A DNA stretch of 64,000 nt from Labia minor. Its lineage: Eukaryota; Arthropoda; Insecta; Dermaptera; Spongiphoridae. The stretch is from assembly GCA_963082975.1 (NCBI GenBank), contig OY720344.1:87296107-87360106 (forward strand), read 5' to 3'. The position numbers were made by a program, and so were the translations under genes. The notes beneath the pieces were generated by a model. That model made no database searches. It worked only from the letters and a program-made list of their open reading frames with translations, and had not been told where the DNA came from. Positions 45,415 to 55,439 of this stretch are shown here, one piece after another. Positions within the stretch are counted from its first letter, which is position 1, and every line of letters starts with the position of its first letter.

Positions 45415-45725
45415 GAAATAACGATTGGTGATGAAGATGAAGAAGAAACCATACACCTTTGTCCGTATTGTTTAACAGGTTTCTATTCAAAACCGATATT
45501 AAATTATCATTGGAAATCAACATTGTAAATTTTGTTCATTCCAAACATCGGATAAAAATCTTTTAATACAACATAATTATCGAAAAAGGATACGTTGCAA
45601 GTAAAAAACATGAAGCCTTATCCAAGGGTGAAGAGTTCTCATCAATGTTTAAAGTGTGGAAAATTACCTATAAACATACCTTGTATAGACATATGAGTTA
45701 TGAATGTGGAGTTTTTGGTATAGGA
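45415..45725 (+). pseudogene. lola-like: lola-like C2H2 zinc-finger remnant, frameshifted
   Basis: Three pieces in different + frames. First, DEDEEETIHLCPYCLTGFYS then NYHWKST (45427-45525). Second, CKFCSFQTSDKNLLIQHNYR to CK-stop (45523-45600). Third, SSHQCLKCGK followed two bases out of frame by TYKHTLYRHMSYECG (45643-45712). The last matches the lola-type finger C-x-x-CGK-x-Y-K-x-K-x-x-L-x-RH-x-x-x-ECG, with two codons missing before TLYRH. Frame breaks inside a finger argue for a pseudogene rather than separate exons. It ends within 15 bp of the LTR-like repeat. Confidence 0.65.
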
Positions 45726-45726
45726 G

Positions 45727-45838
45727 TGTAGGATGTTGGATGATGAGAAGGAAATTGTTTCACAATATCTACAATATATACATTGTTCTGTGGTGCACGT
45801 TGGCGCGGCGCCATCTATTGGTGGTGTTGGGCACCACA
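45727..45838 (-). mobile_element. LTR-like sequence (112 bp) with adjacent polypurine tract
   Basis: Minus strand starts TGTGGTGCCCAACACC and ends CATCCAACATCCTACA, giving TG...CA termini with TGT/ACA ends. Immediately before the start (45839-45855) is CCTCTAGAGGGGGGTAC, which looks like the polypurine tract that precedes a gypsy-type 3' LTR. The internal region upstream shows no pol or gag ORF; it is replaced by AT-rich DNA. Confidence 0.6.
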
Positions 45839-45855
45839 GTACCCCCCTCTAGAGG

Positions 45856-46199
45856 TTTAGCGATTTACCGTTTGGGGCACCACAAGTTGGTATATCATAC
45901 AATTAATATTAGATTTTTTTTCTATTGACTGCAAGATTTTAAATGTTTTATGAAAATTTAATTAGTCTATTAATAAAATCTTGAATATAATAACACTAAA
46001 TTAAAATTCAGGGTAAATGGAGTTTATAACAAAATATGATCCTCTACCATCCAATTACTTATAAATAACAAGCTGTATGTTAACCTGTTTTGATACTAAA
46101 GATTTCTTTTTATTAGCAAAGTGTTTTATTAATAAATAAATTTTGTGATCGTAAAAGACAAAAAAATATAGATATATATAATTTTCCCTTGAATGTCTA
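45856..46199. other. AT-rich non-coding stretch
   Basis: Nothing recognisable. Confidence 0.45.
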
Positions 46200-46445
46200 C
46201 TAACAGCTTATACTTTTCCTTTGTTCCTGCATTCCTGACAAAGTGTTAATAACGATTTCCAAGCGGCCTGGCCAGCTGTCGTGTTTGCATATTCTCGCTA
46301 CTTTAATTCCACCCGGGGAGGGATTAAACAGCAATAGCCCTGGGCTTTGAAGCTGCTTATTTGCAGCTCCATTAGAACATGCCAACGTCAACATTAAATA
46401 AAGTAGAGAGAAAAAATAATAAGAAAGTGTGACATTTTTGTTCAT
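46200..46445 (-). CDS. Unassigned ORF of 81 codons with signal-peptide-like start
   Basis: From ATG 46445: MNKNVTLSYYFFSLLYLMLT, then LACSNGA. This has a short polar N-region with one Lys, a hydrophobic core of about 15 residues and a small-residue cleavage region, as in secreted proteins. The rest (ANKQLQSPGLLLFNPSPGG, VARICKHDSWPGR, ... CONH2-independent end SISC, stop at 46200) is compositionally normal, with two Cys and no known domain. The DNA from 46200 to 46400 is strikingly GC-richer than its neighbours, as expected for a constrained exon. An upstream ATG at 46514 only adds AT-rich residues. The hydrophobic start could still be an accident of AT-rich DNA in front of a GC-rich exon or repeat. 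No family recognised. Confidence 0.3.
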   Translation of the reverse strand: MNKNVTLSYYFFSLLYLMLTLACSNGAANKQLQSPGLLLFNPSPGGIKVARICKHDSWPGRLEIVINTLSGMQEQRKSISC

Positions 46446-47305
46446 ATAATAAATGATAGATTCTATTAAATGATGAATAATGATCGATAATATATTAATC
46501 AAATTTTTTTTCACAAATTTTAAAATATTATACTTTATTCATTTTTTAAACGGAATACCTATCTATAACATGCTCAAGGGGCTCGTAATATTTTGATTAT
46601 TATTGACTACGTTTTTGTAATTAATAAATTTTATCAATTATTTTAGATTTATATTAAATTTAACACTACTCAATTTAAAAAGAGAAAAATTTGAAAAACC
46701 CTTTTTATCAATTAATTCAAATATGAAATTTTATAATCTATAAATAAACAATTTTCATTTGTATGTAATAAATAATAATTTTTTTAAAAAAATAAAGAAT
46801 TATTTTTAATTATGAAATCTACCAAATATAATTTTAAAAATTTATTGTTTTTTTATTGTGATTTATTTATCGTAAGTGATTATATAACTAATAAAATATT
46901 AAAAACAAAATTTCAATCTGAAAGATACGAGGATTGTCTTTTAATTTTTGCTTAATGATACAGAAAGTGTGCTACTAATCAAATGCAAGTCCTGTAAAAA
47001 TTAAGCTAGATATTAATTAGTTAACCGAATTGCAAATGTGTAATTTTGTAGGAACTACAAATTTTCAAAGTTGAAAATTTAGTTTAGTTTCAAAACAAAA
47101 CTTATTTTAATAATATATAATTATCACATAAATAATAACTAAGTAATTAATTATAAAATTTATTATGTAAATAAAAATAAAGTATATTTATTTGAATGAA
47201 AGATTTAAACAAATTTTAATAAAAACAAACTCCAATTCTTTTTTCTTACATTCAAAATTCACTAAACACCTTTTAGAAATTATTTTGTATATTATCTGTT
47301 ATTCG
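46446..47305. other. AT-rich non-coding stretch
   Basis: Nothing recognisable. Confidence 0.5.
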
Positions 47306-47340
47306 TTACCGACCGACGATAGTAGTGAGGTATTGTTTTT
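47306..47340 (+). mobile_element. Family A HINE-like element, copy 11 (5' end only)
   Basis: TTACCGACCGACGATAGTAG followed by TGAGGTATTGTTTTT; the rest of the element is absent. Confidence 0.7.
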
Positions 47341-48018
47341 TTATTATTTTCCACTGTAATATACTTGTAACAAAATTTAAAAGAAATTTTATTAAATTTA
47401 CACCTTATCAATTAAATCCAAAATGGTTGATTATATTAGAAGAAATAGTGTTACTTGTTTATGAAGTGTTTTAGTGTGGAATGTATGTAATATATATACG
47501 ATATATATATAGGAAGTTAATTGCATAGAAATCAAATGAAACCTAAAAGCACCCAAAAGTAATTAATCACTAATATTACAATTAATTAATTATAATTCAA
47601 TTATATTTCTTCTATACCTTCTTTGGATCGATTGAAATATCTATAAAAATTTTCAAAAGTGTATCTCTTTAAAGATGATGAAAAATCGATTTCAATTTGT
47701 CATAAGAGCGAACAGACAGATAGACAGACGCCAAGTGAAGTTGAGAAAAACGTTATCTTATCTTATTATGCTAGCTAAAATTGTATATATGTATTTATCT
47801 ATATATATTGGTTCTCAAAAACCGCTCTAACGATTTTTTTCAAATTCACACTAGATATAGTATTTATAAAGAAAAATTAAGTTTTATTGATGATATCTCT
47901 TGAAACATACAGCTTCATTATTAATTTCTTAATTGAAAATTATATATGGAAAACGTCAAAATTTTTAATACTGCCTGCTAAGACAGTAAAAAAATGACAA
48001 TTTTTTATCTAAATACAT
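47341..48018. other. Non-coding stretch with a HINE-like block
   Basis: 47625-47780 carries GAACAGACAGATAGACAGAC and a preceding AATATCTATAAAAATTTTCA, resembling the pre-microsatellite regions of families A to C, but the ends are not identified. Confidence 0.35.
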
Positions 48019-48100
48019 ATAGTCCAGCGGTTGGACTGATGTTTTAACGAGTGGATTTCGTCGGTTCGAAACTCGCCGGGTGAATCGTTATTTAAAAATG
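48019..48100 (+). mobile_element. tRNA-derived SINE head, copy 1
   Basis: TAGTCCAGCGGTTGGACT fits a pol III A box; 40 bp on, CGGTTCGAAACTCGCC fits a B box. Then GGGTGAATCGTTATTTAAAA and an A/T-rich tail. It shares the CTCGCCG-GTG-ATCG end with 53084-53170. Confidence 0.6.
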
Positions 48101-48284
48101 AAAATAATGATTTTGTTATTTTTTTTTCTTTTTATCTATTGTTTACTTTTTAATAAATTACTATTCTATATTTATTTATTCATTGTTCTTTTATTAATAA
48201 AGTTTTAGATAGTTTTATAAGTTTTAATATTTTTTCAATAAAATATTATTCAATATATTTATTAATATTATTTTATTTATTATT

Positions 48285-48365
48285 ATTGAGTACCCGAAGT
48301 TCCATTCATTTTAATCAGATTGATGCAATGATGCAACAGTTAATAATTGTAATATTGTAATAAAT
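48285..48365 (+). repeat. Dispersed repeat family J, copy 1
   Basis: TTTTAATCAGATTGATGCAA followed by a TTAATAATTGTAAT block; recurs in direct orientation at 49131-49205, about 850 bp away. The two copies bracket the hairpin-ended segment described at 48482-48962. Confidence 0.65.
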
Positions 48366-48481
48366 TTCTATCTTGAAAATTGTTACATATTATTCAGGAT
48401 ATTTTAAAAACTATTTCTTTCTTTAATTAATATTCATTTTTTCTATAAGTCAGATATATTTCCAAATATTAAATAATTTTT

Positions 48482-48962
48482 GAAGTGAAAACTTCTTTAG
48501 CGGCGTTGAGCACTTTTGCGGGATGGGGAAAAAGTATAGAACTCGCGTGATCGTGACCAACACCATGAAACCATCTGCTTTCAAATTTCTTATAACAGAG
48601 CGCGAAATTTGAATTGTCATTAGAACTGTTTTATAAATTATCTCTAACATATAAATATATATTTATTATGTAAAGTTCATTTCATATATACATATATAAT
48701 CAAAATTATACGAAATGAACTTCACATAATAAATATATATTTTATGTTAGAGATAAGAATTATAAAACAGTTCGTATTGCAATATTTTAAACAAAGTTGT
48801 GTATTTATATATATATAAATATAAGTTACAAATTTGTTTAAAATATATGTTTAAAATAATATATAAGTTATATATATATACATGCATATGAAATTCATCT
48901 TTCTCGTGAAATAGCGCGAATTTCGTCTGTTTTAAAATTTCTTACGCAGAAGTTTTCACTTC
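48482..48962. mobile_element. Segment bounded by inverted GAAGTTTTCACTTC hairpins
   Basis: Left 48482-48495 GAAGTGAAAACTTC (reverse sense) followed by TTTAGCGGCGTT; right 48949-48962 GAAGTTTTCACTTC preceded by CTTACGCA. The left context reversed, CGCCGCTAAAGAAG, is identical to 1814-1827. The right context resembles 308-326 (GTAAGAAG). Possibly two inverted ends of a Helentron-like family (D). The interior contains the palindrome below. Confidence 0.4.
48608..48768. repeat. Near-perfect palindrome, ~65-bp arms
   Basis: Left arm GAACTGTTTTATAAATTATC then TCTAACATATAAATATATAT and AAAGTTCATTTC; the right arm is its complement with a few small differences. Spacer about 30 bp of TA-rich DNA. It would form a long hairpin or cruciform. 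Confidence 0.9.
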
Positions 48963-49130
48963 TGTCGGCCAGTCCCACGACTGCCAATTTTGCTTTTTTA
49001 ATTCCGAAAAGCTGCAAAGCACGTTTTTTTGTCTTTAGTTTGTTTTATAACCACTTGGGGCGCTAAACAGTTTTTCAAAAAAACACTATAGAAAAAAAAT
49101 ATATGTACCTATATATTATATATTTATGTA

Positions 49131-49205
49131 TTATTGAGGAGCACAAGTTCATTAATTTTAATCAGATTGATGCAAATGTGTAACATTTAATAATTGTAAT
49201 AAATA
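49131..49205 (+). repeat. Dispersed repeat family J, copy 2
   Basis: TTTTAATCAGATTGATGCAA and ACATTTAATAATTGTAATAA, matching copy 1 in order and orientation. Confidence 0.65.
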
Positions 49206-49234
49206 ATTAAAGAATTGTGTATCAATATTTTTTA

Positions 49235-49360
49235 AAGGGTAGAGCGAGAGCTCGGTGTCCCAGGAATTAATATTACCAGCCAAATCCAATAATAATGAAT
49301 CATTTTTTTTAACTTAAGTACCGAGCCGAGGCTCGGGGTCCCGGTACTAATATAATAAAA
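49235..49360 (+). repeat. Two GC-rich hairpin motifs in tandem
   Basis: GAGCGAGAGCTCGGTGTCCC near 49242-49261 and CGAGCCGAGGCTCGGGGTCC near 49321-49340 align with each other and both continue into a TTAATATTA / CTAATATAA block. The second contains the palindrome CCGAGCCGAGGCTCGG. About 80 bp apart. Unassigned; possibly hairpin ends of two tandem elements. Confidence 0.45.
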
Positions 49361-50102
49361 AACAAAAACTAAAAGACAATAGGTCCATTTTTTATTTACA
49401 ATAAATAGAATTCAAAAACATTAAAAATAGAATAAAAAAATTAATTTCATGTTTATCTAAATAATCAAAGAATATAGTATATTCATCACTTGTTAAGAAA
49501 TCTAAAGGGAAAAATCCATTTCCGTTGAACAATATTAAAGTGCCATAAATAAAAGAAATAAATCATGTTGCCTATTTCGGGGTGAATGTCACCACGACAG
49601 AAGACTCAAAAAGAGATAGAAAAAGAGTTGAGAGAATCGGTGAATCCAATTCCAATTCTTCTCTCATACATAATTTATATTATCAGAAATTTAAAATGTA
49701 GAAAGCATAAAAATCAGAACTAAAAATATTATATATACTGTTTTCATTTAACTCATTCGTATATAAGGGTTCGGGGAAAAATAATAAATCAAAACCTTAA
49801 ATGAATTGAAAGAAAATATTTTTTCAACAAACATTTTAGATAAGTTTATGTCCATTTTTCTTTGTCAGGAATTTTTATTAAAATCTCTTATTAATATATA
49901 TATATATATATATTAAATTCAGAATTATACTTTCTATTTCGAATCTCGTTTAATCATTCTTACCCAGCAGTTATTTATTTAATTCATGAAGGAAGAGAAG
50001 AAATTGAGTTATTTTTATTTAACTATTTAACTTACCAATTATTTTGTATAATGTTGTAATATTGAAATTTTAAATAAATATTTTATAGTAATTCAATTTG
50101 AA
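49361..50102. other. AT-rich non-coding stretch
   Basis: (TA)n at 49893-49912; no gene. Confidence 0.5.
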
Positions 50103-50290
50103 ACTAATAGTGATAAAACAAAATATTTAGTAACACAAGTCTTAACAAAACATAGAATTGAAAATGTAGGAAAATTTAAATACTTAGGTTCTAAAATCAT
50201 ATAATAATAGTCGAGAAGAATTTAAATCGAGGTTGTCGGTTGTATTATATGGATATGAGACATATCATTTATATTGAAGTTGAAAAAATT
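50103..50290 (+). pseudogene. Non-LTR reverse transcriptase fragment (post-palm region)
   Basis: The + frame TNSDKTKYLVTQVL...IENVGKFKYLGSKII-stop corresponds to N-x-x-K-T-K-Y-M ... F-E-x-V-x-x-F-K-Y-L-G-S-x-I-T of the family at 19884. One frame later come REEFKSR and SVVLYGYETY (normally P-V-L-L-Y-G-C-E-T-W). Between these, the segment with the NRCYYGL block is deleted. Dead. Confidence 0.85.
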
Positions 50291-50510
50291 TTGATTCCAT
50301 CAGAAAAAAAAACGAAATTACACAGATCTGATTTAGTAGATTAATTTTTTTTGTCAAATGTTATACAATTACCTCTTTCTTTTAAATATACAAGTATGAT
50401 CATTTTATCATTGACCTTTGATTTATTTTATTTTAGTTAAACTACCCATATATTTAAAAATGTATCACACCACTCATATATAATCAAGTAAAGAATGAAA
50501 TTTTAACAAA

Positions 50511-50570
50511 AAATAAGTTGACCTATGGCCAGGTACAGAACCGACCGACGGTTTGAAATAAATTCATTTC
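50511..50570 (-). mobile_element. Family A HINE-like element, copy 6 (3' end only)
   Basis: AAATAAGTTGACC, hairpin GACCTATGGCCAGGT, ACCGACCGACGG and TTTGAAATAAATTCATTTC; then unrelated DNA. Confidence 0.8.
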
Positions 50571-52344
50571 TTCAAATTTATTGCAACTTAAAAAAATGTG
50601 TTTAATAAAATTTTTATTATTACAAAAATTTGACTTGATTTTTCATTAGAATAAATAAAACTAAATGCGCCCAACGTTTTTCGTTGAATATGAAGCAATT
50701 CATCCATAAACTTTGTCAGGCTTATAGAAAAATTATTTTATTCTTTTTAGTCCATGAGATAAATGTTATTTTATAAATTTTTTTTATATTTATATTATTT
50801 ATTAAATAAAAATTGACTTTTATCTTATACTCATTTTTAGTAAAGAAGATCTGTATTGTATTTAATATTAAGAAGACCTCAAAATGTCATTTTTTATAAT
50901 CATTTTTTTTAACTATCAAATACATTATCTTTTTTTATTTAATTTTGATAAATGTATATTACATGTACACTTTTCAAAGAGAGATTACTTCAAACTTTCA
51001 AAAATGAATACTAAATTTCTTTTCCATCTTGATATGCAAATCGATTTAATCTCAATTCTGGATTTAGGTTTCAAGCCTCTTCAGTAGTATATATATATTA
51101 AAGATAGAGAGAGAGAGAGAGATTTTATAAATTGAAGTTTTCCATAAATAAGACTAATGCCCTTATCCAAGGGAGCGAGTAGAGACTTTCCATCCACCTT
51201 ATTTGAGCTCCTTTGGCTTTTCGTTTTATTTTCCTGAAATGAACTTTCAGGCAACCAATCGACTTCATTTTTCAACTTTTTTTTCTAAATTACACAATCC
51301 GAGAACAGAATTTCGATTATAGAGTTTAATTTCAATATCTTATTAGATTTTATCGATTAAAAAAAAAGAAATTAGTTTAAGAATGGAAATGTTTTTTTGG
51401 AATTAGAAGAATCTCTTAATGACTTAATTAGGAATATTTGTTAAAGATATAGTGGAGCTTAATCTACTTTGTGTGTTTTAATGGTGATATTTGAAAAATG
51501 AATGAATGAATGCATGAGATAAAATTTAATTACAGAAAGATAAAGAAATTCTTTTAATGTTTTTATTTATTTCCTTGATTTAAATCAATAAAATTAGGAC
51601 ATAAAAACTTAGGATTGAATTTATACGAACGATGAAATAAAATAAATATATATATATATATTGATTTTGTTTGTAGTTCTATAATAAAAACATAAACTCA
51701 ATCAATCATCCAAAATATATATATAGGCAACCAGTAATCGAGAAATCTTATAAATAAACATTTTCATAGTTTCATAGATTGAAGAATGTCCATCCATTTA
51801 CAAAATAATATAAAAATGTGTATATAGTTCAAATGTATAAGTAATATATAACTAAAAGTGATTTATCTTTATTTTATTACAAATTAATTCAGGTGATATA
51901 TATATATATATATATAATTTTTTTATATCCTTATTTAATTTAACTTTATATAAATTTTTTTTTACTTAACATTCATTTTGTTCACCTGTCTTTTATTAAC
52001 TTTCTTAATTAAATTTAATAATTGAAAATTAAATAAAAAAAAATGTTTTAATTTTTATTTCCAAAACTTTTATATATTTTTTTAATATTTACATTGTATA
52101 GTAAAGAATAGTGTATTTTATTTCTACATTATACTATATGGTTTTAAATTAAATTGAATAAGTATTAATAATAATACTGCATTTATACTATGATGAATAT
52201 CTTCTATTCTATTATTATTCTTAAAATATGTATACGCATATATAAAATATCCATTCGTCACTGGACGTAACGATCGGTAATTTTCGCTCAGATTCGGTGA
52301 TATTCGGTTCGGTGGCTATTTCAAAAAATTATTATTATAATAAT
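50571..52344. other. AT-rich non-coding stretch with microsatellites
   Basis: (GA)n at 51104-51121 and TA runs at 51645-51660 and 51896-51916. A complex patch at 51125-51290 is unassigned. No credible gene. Confidence 0.45.
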
Positions 52345-52455
52345 AAAATCCCACGTCACTGTATGTATGTATCACTGTGACCGTAACGCTGGTAGGTGGC
52401 GTCTTTCTTTGAGTGGGTTTTTCAAAAAAACAACAAATTATTCTAAAAATGGTAA
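52345..52455 (+). repeat. Dispersed repeat family E, copy 2
   Basis: AATCCCACGTCACT, GTGACCGTAACGCT, GTGGCGTC and GAGTGGGTTTTTCAAAAAAA in the same order as 6625-6790. It may begin further left (CGGTAATTTTCGCTCAGATT near 52275). Confidence 0.6.
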
Positions 52456-53083
52456 TTTGATTTTAATATATTTCATATTTTAAATTTTAAATTATTTCAC
52501 AGATTACTTTTTTTCAAAACAGCATGATATTGCATATAATTTACTTTTTTATAATATACATGTTAATTTTAAACTCATTCATATAAATATAATCTCAATT
52601 GTAATATTTTTTTGAAATATTAAATATACTTAATGTCATTTCAATCGTGTTTGGCGATAATATCAAAACGAAGAGATGTATTTCCATATTATGTATTAAT
52701 ATGGTAATTTTTCAAAATTTTTGACAGAATAATAACTATTAGATATTTTTAATCAAATAAAATTAAATTACTATTTATATTGAATTATTGTATAAATACA
52801 ATTATAATATACCTATTCATTTTAGTTTGATTTTTATATTTTGATAATTTAATCTTTTAACTTTTATATTTCTATCGAAATCTAAGAAAAAAATAAATTT
52901 ACTTTATTATTACTATTATTTTTTTATATACCATCAATTATTAAAATTTGTATAAAAACCATTTAAATTTAATAACAATTTTACCTTTAAATCCAATTTG
53001 AAATTGTTATATTCCATAAATTCAAGTTTATTTATTGAGCAAAATTTTATTTTATTTTTTTTTTAAATTTAATTTATTTATAT
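52456..53083. other. AT-rich non-coding stretch
   Basis: Nothing recognisable. Confidence 0.5.
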
Positions 53084-53170
53084 GACCGGGAGCTTAGCCG
53101 TGAGGTTATAGTGACCGGTCCGTCGACTCGAGTTCGAGGGTTCAAACCTCGCCGAGTGCATCGATATATA
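53084..53170 (+). mobile_element. tRNA-derived SINE head or tRNA pseudogene, copy 2
   Basis: TAGCCGTGAGGTTATA fits an A box and GGTTCAAACCTC (53139-53150) a B box; CGAGG-GTTCAAA-CCTCG forms a perfect T-arm. The 5' end GACCGGGAGC does not pair with the 3' end GCCGAGTGCA as an acceptor stem, so it is not a working tRNA gene. An A/T-rich (AAATAAAAAT) tail follows, as in SINEs. Confidence 0.65.
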
Positions 53171-53529
53171 AATATAAATAAAAATAAAAATAATAAACAA
53201 ATCTGAAAAAGCTGGCTAAATGGAGATATATTCCGAAAAAGCCAAAAAAAAAATTTATTTATATAATTTATTTTATATATTATTATTATTATTATTATTA
53301 TTAATAAAAATAATAACAATAATAATATAAAAATAGAACGAAATAGGTTTGAAAATCTCTCGAAAGAGACAGTGATTTCTTTTTTTTTATCAATTTTTAT
53401 TTTTAAATCATGTAATTTTTATTTTAGTTTGAAAAATATTGATGCGACTGTCAACGTAAAGTTGGTGTGATAAATTGGCACAAAAATAGATTTAAACGGA
53501 AGAAATAAGGGAGTTTTTTAAAGAACAAG
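53171..53529. other. AT-rich non-coding stretch
   Basis: (TTA)n/(ATT)n at about 53278-53305; no gene. Confidence 0.5.
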
Positions 53530-53880
53530 AGATGGCAGGATGGAAGGGGATGTATGAAGGGCAGGGACTATAAAGACGAAAGCCCGTTAATCCGTTGGAA
53601 AAAGTGGTCGTTTGGAAAACGGGTGCTCTCTTCTAACCTACTCCACCCCAACACTCCTTACACCCACCATACATAACCCTGAATTGGGTTTTTTTTGGGT
53701 GGCCATCGTCTCCACTTGTCGTCTTGAGGCGTTGGTTGCTGATGTTGATTGATGATCTGGAAGCTGGAGGGGCCGTCCTCAACAAACGTCTGCCTTCTCA
53801 TCCAGGTCGATTTATCGACAATGACGTGAGATCAATTTCTTGTTCAAGATGAATCCATTGTCGAGGATAATTGGCAAACA
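53530..53880. other. GC-rich unique island, possible unrecognised exon or promoter
   Basis: The longest GC-richer stretch in its neighbourhood: GGCAGGATGGAAGGGGATGT, then CTACTCCACCCCAACACTCC and CTGGAAGCTGGAGGGGCCGT. The + frame 53703-53850 (LLMLIDDLEAGGAVLNKRLP) stays open but shows no domain I can name. It lies 5 kb upstream of the KH exon on the same strand, so a 5' exon or promoter of that gene is possible but unproven. Confidence 0.25.
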
Positions 53881-54359
53881 TTGACCATCCAAGAATAATA
53901 TAGGAATTTTTATCTAATAGGATATTTGAATTGACCTAAAAATAACGAAGCATATTGAACCAAGTTCTTATTAAACTTTGCTAGAATAACAATAAATTTA
54001 TAAACTATTTAATAACAGACGACCACATTTGGTTTTGTTATCTTAGACGATATTATGAAACAAAGTTGAGCCATATTGTGGAACGAATTTCAATTTCGAT
54101 TAATCGTTATTCCTCTACACTTATTAAAAATTTCACTAAAAATATGAACATATAAAATTTAATCTTTTTAATCTTTTTTTTATTCTCAAGTGAAGTGAAT
54201 TTTATAAACAATAAATTATATATATAATTTTACATCTAATTAAAATATATCTTATTTTATTTTTCAATAAATGACTTTTTTTTAATTTTTAACAGATACT
54301 TACTAATTTAAATTTTTAATAAACTTCATTAAATTAAATCAATTATTATAAGTTAACTA
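53881..54359. other. AT-rich non-coding stretch
   Basis: Nothing recognisable. Confidence 0.5.
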
Positions 54360-54600
54360 GAAAATAAATCCATTTTGATAGGACAAATTATAATTATTAT
54401 ATAGAAGGGAATTTTACTTACTTAAAAAAATAAACATTCATACCCAAATATATTTAGCATTTTTATGAAAATTAAATTAAAATTTAAAATTGAACTGATT
54501 TTTAAATTAATGTAATGGTGATAATAATAAGTAAATATAATATCTTAATTTCAATTATTAAACATCGCTATCTTCAGACAGATGACGTCACATAAAACAA
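54360..54600 (+). repeat. Dispersed repeat family H, copy 3
   Basis: AATAAATCCATTTTGATAGG, GAAGGGAATTTTACTTACTT and ACATTCATACCCAAATATAT. It continues to a TGACGTCAC-containing end near 54590. Confidence 0.6.
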
Positions 54601-54892
54601 ACAAACAGAAAGCCAGGCACCTACTCCGATTATTATTATATATTATTTTTGCTTTTAAGAGGAAGAACTGATCCGTCCTTAGCTTTATCATAAATGTAGA
54701 TTGTCTTTAATAATCTGAAATAAATACATATTTTATTTATAATTTTTTCTTTGCAATACTTAGAAATAAAAATCAATATTTTATTATTTTCTTTTCTCCC
54801 TGTTTGAGAATTAAATATTATCTTATTCAAAGAATTTCATTTTAACTCAAAATATCCTGTTTCATTTTTTTCCTCATCATTTTTATTTATTA

Positions 54893-55405
54893 ACTAGCTG
54901 AGAAGACCGCCTTTGGCGCTCTTCATACCTAGACAGGTGACTCTGCCCCTGTACCTCTTTACTGATTCATACTATTTGATTGAAAGTCAGTATACAAAAG
55001 GTTTTCATTCATTTTATTTCAATCAGTATATTAAAACATTCATTTCTTTTTGTGTTCTTATTTAAAATATATTTTAATTAAATCATTAAATTAATTATAT
55101 ATTTTATTGTATATTTTATAATAGAGATAATATTTCTTAATCATTCCATTTTGATATTTTATTTTCATTGATTTATTGAATATTTTTAATGATAATCAAA
55201 TTTAAAATATCTATATTTAAAAATTTGAGACATTTTATAAAAGTAAAATTAACATTTTTAACTTTATAAAATTATAGATAAACTAAAAATATATAAATTC
55301 ATTTATAATTTTAATTTAAATAAATTGATTTATTTATTTTTTTTAATTATTTTATTAATCTTTCTAGACCATAGTTATCTCATCCATTAAGAAAAAATTA
55401 TTTAA
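54893..55405 (+). repeat. Dispersed repeat family F, copy 2 (continuous)
   Basis: ACTAGCTGAGAAGACCGCCT, CTCTGCCCCTGTACCTC, AAAAGGTTTTCATTCATTTT, TAATATTTCTTAATCATTCC and TTTCTAGACCATAGTTA. It matches the two halves of 19651-21145 and shows the empty state of the RT target site. Confidence 0.7.
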
Positions 55406-55439
55406 CTATGTGGAGCTAGGGGATTCAAAATTTATTATT

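Noticed and set aside
53084-53170. Functional tRNA gene
   Set aside because: A good T-arm and B box, but no pairing acceptor stem and no terminator at the right place.
53703-53850. Possible QUA1 part of the KH gene
   Set aside because: LLMLIDDLEAGG is only loosely like a QUA1 helix and the following residues do not lead into a KH domain; kept only as an island.
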